Part shown: positions 24,954 through 33,858 of the stretch, piece by piece
Layout: each line of letters begins with the position of its first letter
Numbering within the stretch: the stretch's first letter is position 1
Assembly (NCBI GenBank): GCA_002699485.1
Contig: PAAV01000038.1
Location: forward strand, 1 to 40,742
Source: Chloroflexota bacterium
Lineage (GTDB): Bacteria > Chloroflexota > Dehalococcoidia > Lucifugimonadales > UBA2962
Direction: 5' to 3'
Length of the DNA stretch: 40,742 nucleotides
The notes under the pieces: model-generated
The model's database searches: none
What the model saw: only the letters and a program-made list of their open reading frames with translations
Told to the model about the DNA's origin: nothing
Program-made: the position numbers and the translations under genes

Positions 24954-26503
24954 AATGACCCTGCCATAGCTGCCAAGATTTCATTTACACCAGTATCGAT
25001 TACTTCGATGAATGGAAAGGGAAATAAACCTACTACTAATATTGTTATTGCCAAAACTAATGAAGAGATCCTTTCCCAGTAATTAGAATCGGGATGTTTC
25101 GAGAATCTGCTATCCAGCAAATCTTTCCAAATGTCCTCTTTGAGTTCACCAAAGAACACTTTAGCAATGAGACGCAATATGTAAACGGCAGTAATTCCTG
25201 CGCCGATTATTCCTAAAATACCTAGTACAGGATATGTTTGGAATAATCCAATAAAAACTAGTAACTCTGCCACAAATCCTGATAATCCAGGTAATCCTAA
25301 AGAGGTTAAACCTGCGATTACAAATAACACAGCGACCCATCCCATATTTTTGGCTAACCCTTCTAAAACCCCGATGTCACGAGTATGAGTTCTCTCATAA
25401 ATAACGCCGACAACGACAAAAAACAGGGCTGTCATAATGCCGTGCGAAAACATCTGTAAAACTGCCCCAGATAGGCCTATAACATTTAAAGTTGCTATGC
25501 CCATTAAAACGTATCCCATATGGCTAACGGATGAATAACCAATGACATATTTCAAGTCTCTCTGTCCGAGGGCAGATAATGCTCCATAAATTACATTGAC
25601 TGTGCCGAGACCTAATAGAACAGGGGCCCACTGTTCTGCACCCTCAGGCAACAGGAACATTCCAACTCGAATAATTCCATACGCGCCTAATTTCATTAAC
25701 ACACCAGCATGTACCATGCTGACCGCAGTCGGTGCAGCGACGTGTCCATCTGGAGACCACGTATGGAATGGCCATAAACCAGCCAAAATACCAAACCCTA
25801 AAGCCACCAGAGGAAAAACTATCAATTGGAAAGTCGTGCTAAACTCGATTTCGGCTAAAGCTGGTATTACGAATGTGCCAACCCCGGCTTCGGCGAATAT
25901 TGCTAATATGGATATCCAAATTAGAACACTACCTGCCACGAGATAAATCATTAACTTCATAGCTCCATACTCTTTAGTCCGTATGAATGTTTTAAAGTCG
26001 GTACTGCTGCCCCATATTCCAATTAGTAGGTACATTGGTAAAACACTAAGTTCATAGAAAAAGAACAAGAAGAATAAGTCTAATGACGCAAATACACCAA
26101 ACACTCCGGAAATCAACAGGAAGTACAGTACAAAAAACTCTTTAGGCCTATCAGATATAGACTTAGAAGCAAGAATGCCTGTGAACATCACAATGCCAGT
26201 TAGCATAATCATTGGAGCAGAAATACCGTCTATTCCCAAGTTTAGTTCAATAGCCTGCTGGCCTAGTATTGGATTACTTGGAAGTTCAAGCCAGATCCAA
26301 CTGTTGGCAAATTGAAATCCTCCATCATTATGGCTATAAGCTGCAAAAGAGTATATTGAAAGAACCATGGTTATAAGGCCAAGAACAGTAGCTGTCCATT
26401 GAATCAGGTCATGCCGGTCCTTGGGCATAAAAATAATTACAGCCGCTCCAATTAGAGGAATCAAAATTATTATGAGTAATAGCCAGGAATCAAATGTATT
26501 CAT
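24950..26503 (-). CDS. nuoM: Complex I subunit NuoM
   Basis: The 517 residues include the conserved FFFYELSVLPMYLLIGIWG (with the key membrane Glu), GLWPFHTWSPDGHVAAPTAV (channel segment) and VIGYSSVSHMGYVLMGI. These identify the second Mrp-like antiporter subunit of complex I. About 14 helices are visible, with LEGLAKNMGWVAVLFVIAGL in the later part. The gene begins 24 bases after nuoL and its stop overlaps the nuoN start. Nothing in the sequence looks truncated, and the length is normal for NuoM. Confidence 0.97.
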   Translation of the reverse strand: MNTFDSWLLLIIILIPLIGAAVIIFMPKDRHDLIQWTATVLGLITMVLSIYSFAAYSHNDGGFQFANSWIWLELPSNPILGQQAIELNLGIDGISAPMIMLTGIVMFTGILASKSISDRPKEFFVLYFLLISGVFGVFASLDLFFLFFFYELSVLPMYLLIGIWGSSTDFKTFIRTKEYGAMKLMIYLVAGSVLIWISILAIFAEAGVGTFVIPALAEIEFSTTFQLIVFPLVALGFGILAGLWPFHTWSPDGHVAAPTAVSMVHAGVLMKLGAYGIIRVGMFLLPEGAEQWAPVLLGLGTVNVIYGALSALGQRDLKYVIGYSSVSHMGYVLMGIATLNVIGLSGAVLQMFSHGIMTALFFVVVGVIYERTHTRDIGVLEGLAKNMGWVAVLFVIAGLTSLGLPGLSGFVAELLVFIGLFQTYPVLGILGIIGAGITAVYILRLIAKVFFGELKEDIWKDLLDSRFSKHPDSNYWERISSLVLAITILVVGLFPFPFIEVIDTGVNEILAAMAGSL

Positions 26504-26527
26504 AAGCTATTCTCTATTTGAAATACG

Positions 26528-28432
26528 TTAATCAAGTAATACCCACCATAATATAGCCAGGCCACATGCTCCTATAACCATAGCGGCCCCATATGTAAAA
26601 AGATAACCAGTTTGTAAAACACGGGTTTTGAGCGCGGATAGATATATTGATATTGCTGAGCCATCCACAGCAGTGTCATTAATTACTACACGGTCGAATA
26701 ATGCGACTAACCGCCCGAGCGCCAACACGCATTTATCAATGATCCATTGATAAAATTCGTCAACATAATATTTATTTACGATTGTTTTATAGAGGTAAGG
26801 AGCAAATTGACTGATTTGTTTTGCTGAAACTGATTTTTTTAAATAAATAGACCATCCTAAAATTAGAGCAGAGAGAGCTAATATTATTGATAAGATCATT
26901 AGCCAAGGCTCAAGTTCAAAATGATGTTTAGGATTAATAAATTCAGCCCAGCCTGGATAGCTTGAACCTAGCGGTAAGATCAAAAAACCTACTCCTGCAG
27001 AAAGAATTGCTAATATGATTAACGGCACCCACATTACGAAACTGCTTTCGTGGCTCTTTGACAAATGTTTGGGTGTGGACCCTAAGAATGGCACTATAGC
27101 AACTCTTGCCATATATAAAGCACTCAAAAATACACCTAAAAGAGTGATTGCCAATACTACATATTGACCATCATGAAGGACAGATAATAATAGTTCATCT
27201 TTGGAAAAAAATCCGGCTAGAGGAGGTAACCCGGCCAAAGATGCTGCTCCAATAAAGAAAGTGGCTGCAGTAATCGGCATACGATGCCTTAGTCCACCCA
27301 TTTTCCAGATATTTGTTTCATTTGATGTAGAGTGCATTACTGAACCGGCACCAAGGAACAATAATGCTTTGGCAATGCCATGCACAATAAGATGAAATAT
27401 TGCTGCTGCCACTCCGCCGGCGCCCAAACATAACATCATTAATCCTAAATGACTTATAGTTGAGTAAGCTAGAACTCGTTTAATATCACTCATTACTAAA
27501 GCCATAGACCCTGCAAAAATAAAAGTGATTAATCCAATTGCCATTACTATGAGCATTATCTCTGGAGCCAATTCAAAAATGGGCATCATCCTAGCAACTA
27601 AATATACTCCTGCTGCTACCATAGTGGCAGCGTGAATTAATGCGGAAACTGGAGTAGGTCCTTCCATCGCATCTGGTAGCCAAACATGAAAAGGAAATTG
27701 TGCTGATTTACCCATTGCTCCTATAAAAATTAATAATATAGAGCTATTCAATATTGCATCACTAATTCCACCGGACTCAGCTATATGAAAAATCATTGAT
27801 ATATTGAAAGTTCCAGTTGCTTTAAACAGAAGAATTATGCCGATAAGCAAGCAAACGTCACCGATTCTAGTAGTTATGAAAGCTTTTTTAGCTGCTTCAG
27901 CCGCTGAGCGCTTTTCCCACCAGAATCCTATCAACAGATAAGATCCAAGCCCGACCAACTCCCACGCAAAGTACAGGAATAATAAGTTGTCAGCCAATAC
28001 AAGTGTTAGCATTGCAGCTGCAAAAAGTGCATGTATTGCAAAATACCATTCAAAGTGCCGATCACCTTTCATATAACCGATTGAATAAACCTGGACTAAT
28101 AGGGCAATAAAAGTAACTAGTCCAATCATGGCAACCGATATCTTATCTACATATATACCCCAGCGAATTTCGGTTAGGCCCACAATTAGCCAATTCATTG
28201 AAATAGAACCGCCACCAAAGTTGAGAACATCTAAAAGTACTAGCCAAAATAAAATAAACCCAGTCAATATGGCAGTAATAGAAACTATAGGAGCAAGCAT
28301 GACCAATTTGTTTCGGTCGGAAAAGAAAAACCCGACTAGTCGCATAGAGATCACTATGATTAAAAATGCAATTGCACTGAGCAAAGGTATTATCCAGGCA
28401 GCATGTAATCCAATTGTGTTATTTGAGTCCAT
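26528..28432 (-). CDS. nuoL: Complex I subunit NuoL
   Basis: The 634-residue distal antiporter subunit has the segments YFAWELVGLGSYLLIGFWWE, KSAQFPFHVWLPDAMEGPTP, HAATMVAAGVYLVARM and VLAYSTISHLGLMMLCLG. The C-terminal part (about 480-634) includes the long amphipathic lateral-helix region, ending in another membrane helix (YGAAMVIGACGLAILWWVLL). That layout distinguishes NuoL from NuoM and NuoN. It lies 65 bases after nuoK. All key segments are present, so it should be a functional proton-translocating subunit. Confidence 0.97.
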   Translation of the reverse strand: MDSNNTIGLHAAWIIPLLSAIAFLIIVISMRLVGFFFSDRNKLVMLAPIVSITAILTGFILFWLVLLDVLNFGGGSISMNWLIVGLTEIRWGIYVDKISVAMIGLVTFIALLVQVYSIGYMKGDRHFEWYFAIHALFAAAMLTLVLADNLLFLYFAWELVGLGSYLLIGFWWEKRSAAEAAKKAFITTRIGDVCLLIGIILLFKATGTFNISMIFHIAESGGISDAILNSSILLIFIGAMGKSAQFPFHVWLPDAMEGPTPVSALIHAATMVAAGVYLVARMMPIFELAPEIMLIVMAIGLITFIFAGSMALVMSDIKRVLAYSTISHLGLMMLCLGAGGVAAAIFHLIVHGIAKALLFLGAGSVMHSTSNETNIWKMGGLRHRMPITAATFFIGAASLAGLPPLAGFFSKDELLLSVLHDGQYVVLAITLLGVFLSALYMARVAIVPFLGSTPKHLSKSHESSFVMWVPLIILAILSAGVGFLILPLGSSYPGWAEFINPKHHFELEPWLMILSIILALSALILGWSIYLKKSVSAKQISQFAPYLYKTIVNKYYVDEFYQWIIDKCVLALGRLVALFDRVVINDTAVDGSAISIYLSALKTRVLQTGYLFTYGAAMVIGACGLAILWWVLLD

Positions 28433-28497
28433 TACTACCTATTAAATCTTTAAAAAAATATGATTGCATAGTTGGTTTTAAATTTACCTCTGGTTAT

Positions 28498-28815
28498 TCA
28501 CCATTTCATGATGTTGATATCGTCGGTGTTTATAGAAGATTTATTGCGATAAAGCCTTAATATTATTGCTATAGCTAAAGCTAATTCAGCAGCAGCAACA
28601 GTGATAACGAAAATAATTAATATGTGCCCCAGTGCCCTATGTGATTCACTAGCGCTCATGAAAATTGAATATCCGATTAAGTTAATATTGACGGCGTTTA
28701 ACATCAATTCAATTGACATTAATACTAAGATTAAATTCCTACGGGCAAGGACCCCATAAAGACCGACTGCAAAAAGTAATCCGCTAAGCACTTGAAAATG
28801 TGTTAATTCAATCAT
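28498..28815 (-). CDS. nuoK: Complex I subunit NuoK
   Basis: A 105-residue, three-helix subunit. FAVGLYGVLARRNLILVLMS and IELMLNAVNINL carry the conserved membrane-embedded glutamate (the E in SIELMLNAVN), and VTVAAAELALAIAIILRLYR holds the second. Both are needed for proton coupling in E. coli NuoK. The length is the family norm. Its ATG overlaps the nuoJ stop as ATGA. Confidence 0.96.
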   Translation of the reverse strand: MIELTHFQVLSGLLFAVGLYGVLARRNLILVLMSIELMLNAVNINLIGYSIFMSASESHRALGHILIIFVITVAAAELALAIAIILRLYRNKSSINTDDINIMKW

Positions 28816-29309
28816 TTGTCGTCACTCGAATCTGTTTTACGTACCATTATTACTCCACCCATCAGAGCAATTAATAAAACTAAGGAAGCCATTTCAAAAG
28901 GAATTGCCCATTGTGAAAAAAGTTCGTTGGCTAGTGTAGAAAGATCGATTCCACGCCGGTCTGCCAAATTTGGAGGTGTGTACAAGGCAGCTGCGATTAT
29001 AGTTCCCAATGTTACTAATGAAGCAACAAGTGCTATGGGCCAGTGTTTGTGGTCAGACAGTGTTCGAAAATCTTCAAGCTTAGTTAACATCAAGGCGAAT
29101 ATAATAACAATTACGATTGCTCCGCCGTAGATTAATATTTGGACTAGGGCAAGAAATGGTGCAAATGAAAGAATAAAAATTCCAGCAACTCCAGATAGGG
29201 AAGCAATGAGCCCAAATGCAGCGTAAACAATATTCCTCGACATCACAACTGTCAAACCTCCGCCGATCACAACGCAACTAGCTAAATAGAAAATTACTAG
29301 AGAAGTCAT
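28812..29309 (-). CDS. nuoJ: Complex I subunit NuoJ
   Basis: The 165-residue subunit has five helices. The region VYAAFGLIASLSGVAGIFIL, followed by ALVQILIYGGAIVIVIIFAL, is the hallmark of NuoJ, with the conserved Tyr-Gly-Gly break in helix 3. The last helix, ASLVLLIALMGGVIMVRK, ends the protein near the membrane surface. Its start overlaps the nuoI stop by four bases and its stop overlaps nuoK, giving a continuous coupled series from I to K. Confidence 0.95.
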   Translation of the reverse strand: MTSLVIFYLASCVVIGGGLTVVMSRNIVYAAFGLIASLSGVAGIFILSFAPFLALVQILIYGGAIVIVIIFALMLTKLEDFRTLSDHKHWPIALVASLVTLGTIIAAALYTPPNLADRRGIDLSTLANELFSQWAIPFEMASLVLLIALMGGVIMVRKTDSSDDK

Positions 29310-29893
29310 TGTGACGAATCCTTCGTTTTTCCATCCGCCTTGGGTTCAGCAGCGTTAAGTTTCTCTACTTTAGCTTTAGCTTCAGCTTGAAGCCTGCCCC
29401 TAAGCACAGGATCCCCTATGTTTTTCACTTGAGTAGGTTTCCAGCTGATTTTTGACTGAAATACTTTCCCCATATCTAATAAAGACTTTAGATTGGCTCG
29501 ATTGGCATTACGTTGGAATTTACTCAACTCATGCTCATGACTCATTTCAATCGCATCAAAATTACATACATCCACACAGATACCACAAACTATACATCGA
29601 GCAAGGTTAATTTCGAACGAATCAATGATTTTTTTTCTAGTCGATTTTTCCTCAGCAAACTTTTCGTTATCTGTCATCGTGGCGCTCATGCATTGAGTAG
29701 GACATTCTCTTACACATACCATGCAGCCGGTACAATAAGGTTCGTTATTAGAGTCATCCCATAGTAATGCAGGAAAGCCCATAAAGCGTTTTTCTATATC
29801 TAATCGCTTGGACGAAATAGGGTATTGTGCGGTTACAGGCTTGCGAAGCATAGTTGATAAGGTGACTTTCAGGCCTTTGATACTACCTAACAT
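29306..29893 (-). CDS. nuoI: Complex I subunit NuoI (two [4Fe-4S] ferredoxin)
   Basis: The 195-residue peripheral-arm subunit has eight cysteines in two ferredoxin motifs: C54-x2-C57-x2-C60-x3-C64-P and C100-x2-C103-x2-C106-x3-C110. They ligate clusters N6a and N6b, which pass electrons to NuoB. The second motif is followed by Asn instead of the usual Pro. The N-terminus (TAQYPISSKRL) matches the family, where it lies along the membrane. The last 40 or so residues form a charged, Lys/Ala/Glu-rich tail (EAKAKVEKLNAAEPKADGK), longer than in most NuoI. It overlaps the nuoH end by 11 bases and the nuoJ start by four. Confidence 0.95.
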   Translation of the reverse strand: MLGSIKGLKVTLSTMLRKPVTAQYPISSKRLDIEKRFMGFPALLWDDSNNEPYCTGCMVCVRECPTQCMSATMTDNEKFAEEKSTRKKIIDSFEINLARCIVCGICVDVCNFDAIEMSHEHELSKFQRNANRANLKSLLDMGKVFQSKISWKPTQVKNIGDPVLRGRLQAEAKAKVEKLNAAEPKADGKTKDSSQ

Positions 29894-31034
29894 TTATGTC
29901 TCCATAGTTTTCTGGCGGGTTGTTGATTGCTTCTTTAGCCGAGACAATCCTTATAGAATTCTTTTCGCGAGAATGCTGAGGGGCTTTATAGATCAGATAA
30001 AAGATGATGCCAATTGTTATCAAAGAAATAACCGTTAATACTGACCAATGAAGGTTGTAGAAACGCACGAATCCTGTAAACACTATGTTGATAAATGATA
30101 CTGGAACTAAAACTTTCCATCCAAATGACATTAGCTGATCTATTCTTAGTCTAGGATAGGTTCCTCTGATCCAAAATATTAGTAAAATCACTGAATATAC
30201 TTTTAGCAAGAACCATATTACAGATAGTAAATGATGAGGGATTCCGCTAAATGGCATAGAAGGCCAACTCCATCCACCCAAGAACATGACGGCTATTAAA
30301 GCAGCAATAGCGAAAGTGTTTACGTATTCAGCGAGTTGTATGATTGCCCAATGTGCTCCGCTGTATTCAACAAAAGGGCCACCAACCACCTCAGACTCTG
30401 CATGATGTATATCAAATGGAGTTCGCCCCAACTCGGCAAGTCCGGCAGCAAGGAAAATCAGGAATCCTAATGGCTGGACAATTATGTTTGCTATATTTGA
30501 TTGGTCATTAATTATATCTATGAGGCTCAATGACTGACTTAACATAGCAACGCCAAGTATGGCCATAATAAATGGAATTTCATAACTGATCAGTTGTCCT
30601 ACAGCCCTGAGTCCTCCTAACATCGAGTACTTATTTGCTGACCCCCAACCTGCCATTACCAAACCCAACACAGATAGTACAGATATTGCTGCAATGTAAA
30701 ACAGGCCTAAGTCTAAATTTTGCAGTACCAGAGATTCTGAAAAGGGAATTGTGACCCAAATTGCTATCGCGGGAACGAAAATCGCGAGGGGAGCCATCCA
30801 GTATATTGGTTTGTCGGCCCAACTAGGAAGAATATCTTCCTTGCTAATTAATTTAATTACATCCGCAATGGGTTGTAGCAGGCCGTGTGGCCCTACTCGC
30901 ATAGGTCCCATTCTTTGCTGTATACGAGCAAGAAATTTGCGCTCAATCCAAGTTAGAACCATGACAGTTAATGATAAGAATACAATTAAGCCCACGGCTC
31001 CCAGAATATATAGACCTAGATTTGTCCAACTCAT
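29883..31034 (-). CDS. nuoH: Complex I subunit NuoH
   Basis: The 383-residue subunit has eight or more helices. It shows WIERKFLARIQQRMGPMRVG, QPIADVIKLISKEDILP, AELGRTPFDIHHAESEVVGG, and FVEYSGAHWAIIQLAEYVNT. These segments carry the acidic residues of the E-channel and line the quinone tunnel together with NuoB and NuoD. FWIRGTYPRLRIDQLMSFGW marks the C-terminal part. The basic, soluble tail after the last helix is somewhat longer than in E. coli (325 residues). It overlaps nuoI at its end and the nuoD stop by four bases at its start. Confidence 0.97.
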   Translation of the reverse strand: MSWTNLGLYILGAVGLIVFLSLTVMVLTWIERKFLARIQQRMGPMRVGPHGLLQPIADVIKLISKEDILPSWADKPIYWMAPLAIFVPAIAIWVTIPFSESLVLQNLDLGLFYIAAISVLSVLGLVMAGWGSANKYSMLGGLRAVGQLISYEIPFIMAILGVAMLSQSLSLIDIINDQSNIANIIVQPLGFLIFLAAGLAELGRTPFDIHHAESEVVGGPFVEYSGAHWAIIQLAEYVNTFAIAALIAVMFLGGWSWPSMPFSGIPHHLLSVIWFLLKVYSVILLIFWIRGTYPRLRIDQLMSFGWKVLVPVSFINIVFTGFVRFYNLHWSVLTVISLITIGIIFYLIYKAPQHSREKNSIRIVSAKEAINNPPENYGDINVR

Positions 31035-32155
31035 CGATCAACTTCTCCTAGGACGATGTCCAATGAGCCTAAAATCACCACTGCATCTGCAACATAAACG
31101 CCTTCTAGCATGTGTTTTATAGCTTGTAAGTTTGCAAAAGATGGAGCTCTAACTTTAACCCTGTAAGGGTTTTGGCTACCATCACTAACTAGGAACACTC
31201 CCAAATCTCCTCGTGGAGATTCAGTTCTAACAAAACATTCTCCTTCTGGAGGCCTGACAATTCTCCTCATTTTTGCTTGAACTTCGCCAGGTTCCATCTG
31301 TTTCATAGCTTGCTTAATAATAGATAAAGATTCACGCATTTCCAGCATACGTACGTAATATCTATCCCAACAATCACCAGTGCTGCCAATAGGTATTCCG
31401 AAATCAAATCTATCATATATTCCGTATGGCTCTGATATTCTCACGTCTTCAATTAGGCCAGTCGATCTTAAAATAGGACCGGTCACGCCAAAATTAACAG
31501 CATCTTCTATTGTTAAACAACTGACATTTTTGGTCCTAGCCAAAAATGTCTCATTTTGGGTTAATAGTTCATCACACTCTTCAATAGCTCTATCTAGTTC
31601 ATTAACAACGGAAGATAACTTTTGGTCGAATCCTGGAGGTAGATCTTCCTTCACACCTCCTATCCTGATGTAGTTATGCATCATTCTTGCGCCAGTTACT
31701 TGTTCAAATAAGGATTGAATCCGTTCCCTTTCTCTAAAGCCATAGAGCACAGGGGTCATTGCACCTGCATCCAAACCATAAACTCCATAAAATAACATGT
31801 GGCTGGCGATGCGATTGAGTTCGCATAGGATTGTTCTGATATACCATGCCCGGTCTGGGATTTCTACTTCTAATAATTTTTCCACCGCCATACAGAATGC
31901 CAATTCGCCATTTAAGTTAGCAACATAATCTAGCCTGTCAAACAAAGTTACTACTTGTGAGTAACTTTCTGCCTCACATAACTTTTCCGAGCCACGATGT
32001 AGATACCCAATATGCGGCTCAGCATCAACAATCAATTCTCCATCTAGCTGTAACACTAAACGAAACACCCCATGAGTACTTGGATGCTGGGGTCCCATGT
32101 TGATTAACATGTCGACCATCGATCCTGAATCGTTAACTTTTTTGTTAATGTCCAA
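31031..32155 (-). CDS. nuoD: Complex I subunit NuoD (49-kDa homologue)
   Basis: The 374-residue protein has MGPQHPSTHGVFRLVLQLDG, PHIGYLHRGSEKL and VTLFDRLDYVANLNGE. The His in HPSTHG and the Tyr in RLDYV correspond to the two quinone-headgroup ligands known from Thermus Nqo4. SPRGDLGVFLVSDGS and YRVKVRAPSFANLQ are near the C-terminus. It is separate from NuoC, unlike the fused NuoCD of E. coli. The start appears to be TTG at 32155 without a convincing ribosome site; ATG 12 codons later is an alternative. It shares ancestry with the large subunit of [NiFe] hydrogenases, but the metal-binding Cys pairs are absent. Confidence 0.96.
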   Translation of the reverse strand: MDINKKVNDSGSMVDMLINMGPQHPSTHGVFRLVLQLDGELIVDAEPHIGYLHRGSEKLCEAESYSQVVTLFDRLDYVANLNGELAFCMAVEKLLEVEIPDRAWYIRTILCELNRIASHMLFYGVYGLDAGAMTPVLYGFRERERIQSLFEQVTGARMMHNYIRIGGVKEDLPPGFDQKLSSVVNELDRAIEECDELLTQNETFLARTKNVSCLTIEDAVNFGVTGPILRSTGLIEDVRISEPYGIYDRFDFGIPIGSTGDCWDRYYVRMLEMRESLSIIKQAMKQMEPGEVQAKMRRIVRPPEGECFVRTESPRGDLGVFLVSDGSQNPYRVKVRAPSFANLQAIKHMLEGVYVADAVVILGSLDIVLGEVDR

Positions 32156-32225
32156 TTTTATTTATAATCCATTAGATATTTATATTGTTGTGTACAGTTG
32201 CTGCCCTTATTTTCAATTATATGTA

Positions 32226-32720
32226 TCACCACTCTTTATATTCGTGTAAGGGATATGACTTTAGGCCCGGATTGCCTTCAAAATCATCTGGTAAAAGTAA
32301 TCGGTCTAAACTAGGATGGTCATCAAATACCACCCCAAAAAGATCATGCGCCTCTCTTTCAAACCAATTGGCAGCCTTCCAAATATTGGAAACTGATGAA
32401 ATAGAAGGCTGATCCGGGTTAAGCTCGCACTTCAGCACCATTTTATGGCGTTTCGTATAGGAGAACAGATGATAATTAATTTCAAGAAAGTCTTGATAAT
32501 CGACCACAGAAAGACATCGTAAGTAGTCAAAGAAAAGGCCATTATTTGTTTTCAGAGTTTTGCATATTGTTTGTACGAGTCCGCCAGGGGCTTTTACTAC
32601 CAATTCATCTATTTTGGTTGTGTACTCGAGATCAGAGTCATGCAAAATAGAAGGCAAAAGTCCTGATAGCTTTTGCGTTGCTTCGCTTAGTAAGGTGAGT
32701 TCAATCTTCTGGCCTTCCAT
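32226..32720 (-). CDS. nuoC: Complex I subunit NuoC
   Basis: The 164-residue subunit matches the 30-kDa subunit family. The signature is NWFEREAHDLFGVVFDDHPS followed by LDRLLLPDDFEGNPGLKSYP. Upstream, LRCLSVVDYQDFLEINYHLF is the beta-rich core. NuoC packs against NuoD in the connecting module and binds no cofactor. A 70-base gap separates it from nuoD and a 51-base gap from nuoB, the only loosely spaced junctions in the A-K part of the cluster. Confidence 0.95.
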   Translation of the reverse strand: MEGQKIELTLLSEATQKLSGLLPSILHDSDLEYTTKIDELVVKAPGGLVQTICKTLKTNNGLFFDYLRCLSVVDYQDFLEINYHLFSYTKRHKMVLKCELNPDQPSISSVSNIWKAANWFEREAHDLFGVVFDDHPSLDRLLLPDDFEGNPGLKSYPLHEYKEW

Positions 32721-32771
32721 TGTTATGATAAAGGCATGTAACAGAGGAGTTTTATGGTTGTTAATTTAGAT

Positions 32772-33365
32772 CTATTTTTCATTATTGATTGGCTTTTTAT
32801 TCATTATATGATCACGATTTTTTGCATCCGAAGAAATTTTATCTTGTAGTTCCATTATGCCGTACATAAGAGCTTCTGGCCTAGGAGGACATCCGGGTAC
32901 GTAAACATCCACAGGTATTAAATGATCAACTCCCATAACTACTGAATAGGATCGGTAGTAGGGCCCGCCATTGGTTGCACATGCACCCATGGCAATCACC
33001 CATTTTGGGTCAGGCATTTGTTCATACAATCGTTTTATTGGGTCAGCCATTTTTTTTACCACAGTACCAGCTACAATCATTACGTCTGATTGCCTGGGAG
33101 ACGGCCAAGTCACGATGCCAAAACGATCAACATCATGATGAGGCATATGAGCCGACATCATCTCGATTGCACAACATGCGAGTCCAAATGACAATGTCCA
33201 CAAAGAGGATTTTCTGGCTAATGCGAACAATTCATTAGACTTTGCTGCAACAACATTTGGTAACACTTGTTCAAATACGCTTTCAGCTGTTATGTTTCCT
33301 TGTTCTACTGCCTCATTATCGTAACCTTTAGTTAGGTCAGCATATTTATCTTGGTTTATCTCCAT
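32772..33365 (-). CDS. nuoB: Complex I subunit NuoB (N2 cluster)
   Basis: The 197-residue subunit has the tandem cysteines C64-C65 in [12 protein letters not shown]129 in [10 protein letters not shown] and C159 in [10 protein letters not shown]. These four ligands hold the N2 [4Fe-4S] cluster that reduces the quinone. The [15 protein letters not shown] stretch lines the quinone site. An N-terminal extension of about 40 residues is low in conservation. Its start overlaps the end of nuoA by ten bases. The full ligand set implies a working electron exit to quinone. Confidence 0.97.
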   Translation of the reverse strand: MEINQDKYADLTKGYDNEAVEQGNITAESVFEQVLPNVVAAKSNELFALARKSSLWTLSFGLACCAIEMMSAHMPHHDVDRFGIVTWPSPRQSDVMIVAGTVVKKMADPIKRLYEQMPDPKWVIAMGACATNGGPYYRSYSVVMGVDHLIPVDVYVPGCPPRPEALMYGIMELQDKISSDAKNRDHIMNKKPINNEK

Positions 33366-33724
33366 TGCAACACTCCTTTACGCCAGCTGTAGACAATGCC
33401 AAAAAATAGGATCCCAATAAATATCACCATTTCATAGAAAATCATTGACCCCGATTTTAGATATATGATTGCCCATGGGAACAAAAAGACTGCCTCTATA
33501 TCAAATATGATAAATAAAATGGCGAAAATGTAATATCTAATTCTTATTTGTGACCACCTAAATGGTTCAGGGGGGATACCGCATTCATAGGGTTCATCTT
33601 TGATTTTTGAAAAGCGCTTAGGTGCTATAAATCGTGATACAAAGAATAGCGCACCAATAAGTAAAGCTCCCATGACGGGCAATATGATAACAACTATCCA
33701 ATTTACGTCGTACCCTGCGGGCAA
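33356..33724 (-). CDS. nuoA: Complex I subunit NuoA
   Basis: This is a three-helix subunit with the conserved [12 protein letters not shown] (loop 1) and [19 protein letters not shown] (helix 2 with the acidic DIE motif). It is the first gene of the cluster. I place the start at TTG 33724 because AAGGTGG (33730-33736) lies five bases upstream and the resulting N-terminus ([11 protein letters not shown]) has a normal length before helix 1. The frame is open further up to GTG 33766, which would add 14 residues but has no ribosome site and lies inside a palindrome. The subunit helps form the E-channel beside NuoH, J and K. Confidence 0.92.
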   Translation of the reverse strand: MPAGYDVNWIVVIILPVMGALLIGALFFVSRFIAPKRFSKIKDEPYECGIPPEPFRWSQIRIRYYIFAILFIIFDIEAVFLFPWAIIYLKSGSMIFYEMVIFIGILFFGIVYSWRKGVLQWR

Positions 33725-33761
33725 GAAAACCACCTTGATTAAGGTTTTTAACAACATCGCT

Positions 33762-33781
33762 AACACAATAATTGTTGTGTT
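33762..33781. promoter_or_regulatory. Near-perfect 20-bp palindrome upstream of nuoA
   Basis: AACACAATAATTGTTGTGTT reads the same on both strands apart from one T/G position in each half. It lies in the nuo leader, between the candidate promoter (33805-33834) and the preferred nuoA start (33724). It could be a repressor operator or an RNA hairpin. No run of T follows on the nuo strand, so it is not a standard terminator. Confidence 0.5.
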
Positions 33782-33804
33782 TCGTAGGTTAATCTTATGT
33801 TACT

Positions 33805-33834
33805 ATTTTACCGTTTTTTTTCTCAGGTTGATAA
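33805..33834 (-). promoter_or_regulatory. Candidate sigma-70 promoter for the nuo operon
   Basis: On the minus strand, TTATCA (33829-33834) and TAAAAT (33805-33810) are separated by 18 bases, matching the consensus at four of six and five of six positions. It lies in the 134-base gap between the HypE-like gene and the preferred nuoA start, giving a leader of about 75 bases that contains the palindrome. Confidence 0.4.
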
Positions 33835-33858
33835 CCACTATTATTGACGAAACTCGTA

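Noticed and set aside
33725-33766. GTG 33766 as start of nuoA
   Set aside because: There is no ribosome site and it overlaps the palindrome. TTG 33724 has AAGGTGG five bases upstream. GTG remains possible.
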